Positions 62,477-64,000 of a DNA stretch of 64,000 nt are shown piece after piece. The notes beneath the pieces are model-generated. The model saw only the letters and a list, made by a program, of their open reading frames with translations, did no database searches and was not told where the DNA came from. The stretch comes from Molossus alvarezi. Lineage: Eukaryota > Chordata > Mammalia > Chiroptera > Molossidae. Positions within the stretch are counted from its first letter, which is position 1. Each line of letters opens with the position of its first letter. Position numbers and translations under genes: made by a program. The stretch covers positions 10,066,501 to 10,130,500 of the forward strand of contig CM073886.1 of assembly GCA_037176705.1 (NCBI GenBank), in the 5' to 3' direction.

Positions 62477-64000
62477 GCACCGGCTACGGGCCCGCACAGG
62501 CTACGGGCCCGCACAGGCTACGGGCTCGCACAGGCTACGGGCTCGCACAGGTTACGGGCCGCACAGGCTATCGGCTCGCACAGGCTACGGGCTCGCATAG
62601 GCTACGGGCTCGCACAGGTTACCGGCTCGCACAGGTTACGGGCTCGCACAGGCTACGGGCTCGCACAGGTTACGGGCTCGCACAGGTTACGGGCCCGCAC
62701 AGGCTACGGGCTCGCACAGGCTACGGGCCCGCACAGGCTACGGGCTCGCACAGGCTACGGGCCCGCACAGGTTACGGGCCCGCACAGGCTACGGGCCCGC
62801 ACAGGCTACGGGCTCGCACAGGCTACGGGCCCGCACAGGCTACGGGCTCGCACAGGCTACGGGCCCGCACAGTTTACGGGCTCGCACCGGCTACGGGCTC
62901 GCACCGGCTACGGGCTCGCACAGGTTACGGCCCGCACAGGCTACGGGCTCGCACAGGCTACCGGCTCGCACAGGCTACCGGCTCGCACAGGTTACGGGCC
63001 CGCACAGGCTACGGGCCCGCACAGGCTACGGGCCCGCACAGGCTACGGGCCAGCACAGGCTACGGGCCCGCACAGGCTACCGGCTCGCACAGGCTACCGG
63101 CTCGCACAGGTTACCGGCTCGCACAGGTTACGGGCTCGCACAGGCTACGGGCCCGCACAGGCTACGGGCCCGCACAGGCTACGGGCTCGCACAGGCTATG
63201 GCCCGCACAGGCTACGGGCCCGCACAGGCTACGGGCTCCCACAGGCTACGGCCCGCACAGGCTACCGGCTCGCACAGGCTACGGGCTCGCACAGGCTACG
63301 GGCTCGCACAGGTTACGGGCTCGCACAGGTTACGGGCTCGCACTGGCTACGGGCCCGCACAGGCTACGGGCCCGCACAGGCTACGGGCTCGCACAGGCTA
63401 CGGGCCCGCACAGGCTACGGGCTCGCACAGGCTACGGGCCCGCACAGTTTACGGGCTCGCACCGGCTACGGGCTCGCACCGGCTACGGGCTCGCACAGGT
63501 TACGGCCCGCACAGGCTACGGGCTCGCACAGGCTACCGGCTCGCACAGGCTACCGGCTCGCACAGGTTACGGGCCCGCACAGGCTACGGGCCCGCACAGG
63601 CTACGGGCTCCCACAGGCTACGGCCCGCACAGGCTACCGGCTCGCACAGGCTACGGGCTCGCACAGGCTACGGGCTCGCACAGGTTACGGGCTCGCACAG
63701 GTTACGGGCTCGCACTGGCTACGGGCCCGCACAGGCTACGGGCCCGCACAGGCTACGGGCTCGCACAGGCTACGGGCCCGCACAGGCTACGGGCTCGCAC
63801 AGGCTACGGGCCCGCACAGTTTACGGGCTCGCACCGGCTACGGGCTCGCACCGGCTACGGGCTCGCACAGGTTACGGCCCGCACAGGCTACGGGCTCGCA
63901 CAGGCTACCGGCTCGCACAGGCTACCGGCTCGCACAGGTTACGGGCTCGCACAGGCTACGGGCCCGCACAGGCTACGGGCCCGCACAGGCTACGGGCTCG
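62477..64000 (+). repeat. 17-bp CpG-rich minisatellite, about 90 copies
   Basis: Unit CGGGCTCGCACAGGCTA with common variants CTC/CCC, GGCTA/GGTTA, ACGGG/ACCGG and occasional 16-bp units (ACGGCCCGC). It runs off the window. Blocks carrying CACAGTTTACGGG occur at about 62871, 63446 and 63818; the last two, and the GCACTGGCTAC blocks near 63341 and 63713, are spaced 372 bp, a higher-order unit of about 22 copies. Confidence 0.97.

Noticed and set aside
62477..64000. CRISPR-like repeat array
   Set aside because: 17-bp units are contiguous with no spacers, and the genome is clearly vertebrate.

Overview
This is a mammalian, intron-containing genomic window that almost certainly comes from a vesper-type (yangochiropteran) bat. 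More than 60 tRNA-headed SINEs of the VES kind are scattered through it, many with clear target-site duplications. There are also older MIR, L2 and L1 remains, a mariner-type MITE and one retroviral remnant. I use two SINE labels. Type A has a 'GGTTTGGCTCAGCGGTTAGAG' head and a tail ending 'GTCCTCGGGTGAGGAT' plus poly-A. Type B has a 'GGTGTGGCTCAGTGGTTGAG' head and an 'AATCAATAAA' tail.

The genes match the order of human chromosome 16p11.2, read from the ZNF785 side towards ITGAL. From left to right: a SINE/L1-rich stretch (1-16.5 kb) with a PPDPF processed pseudogene and an antisense retroviral gag fragment; a wrecked KRAB locus with ZNF785-like sequence (16.6-17.4 kb); L1 and SINE clutter (17.5-22 kb); ZNF688 (22.9-24.8 kb, three coding exons, KRAB plus two zinc fingers); a second broken KRAB locus, ZNF764/ZNF747-like (33.0-34.0 kb); ZNF764 (36.1-38.3 kb, KRAB plus seven fingers); a region where ZNF747 would be expected but no finger exon is found; ZNF768 (45.7-47.6 kb, 15 CTD-like heptads plus ten fingers); and, on the minus strand, the last six coding exons of ITGAL (54.0-58.4 kb), encoding the end of the ectodomain, the transmembrane segment and the GFFKR tail of the LFA-1 alpha chain. 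The final 1.5 kb is a CpG-dense 17-bp minisatellite with a 372-bp higher-order repeat, probably inside an ITGAL intron.

Functionally, the KRAB-ZNF genes are nuclear DNA-binding repressors expected to recruit TRIM28. ZNF768 lacks KRAB and carries an RNA polymerase II CTD-like array instead. Each promoter sits in a CpG island, and several carry YY1-type GCCATNTT boxes. ITGAL is an unrelated leukocyte adhesion gene facing the cluster tail to tail.

I found no new biochemical system. The most unusual points are structural: a 56-bp templated inverted insertion inside a SINE, an exact 72-bp duplication at a SINE-SINE junction, a composite SINE present at two loci, the nested higher-order minisatellite, and two decayed KRAB loci that kept their promoters but lost their finger exons. 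Coordinates of repeats are by eye and good to roughly 5-10 bases. Human protein comparisons are from memory and need an alignment.
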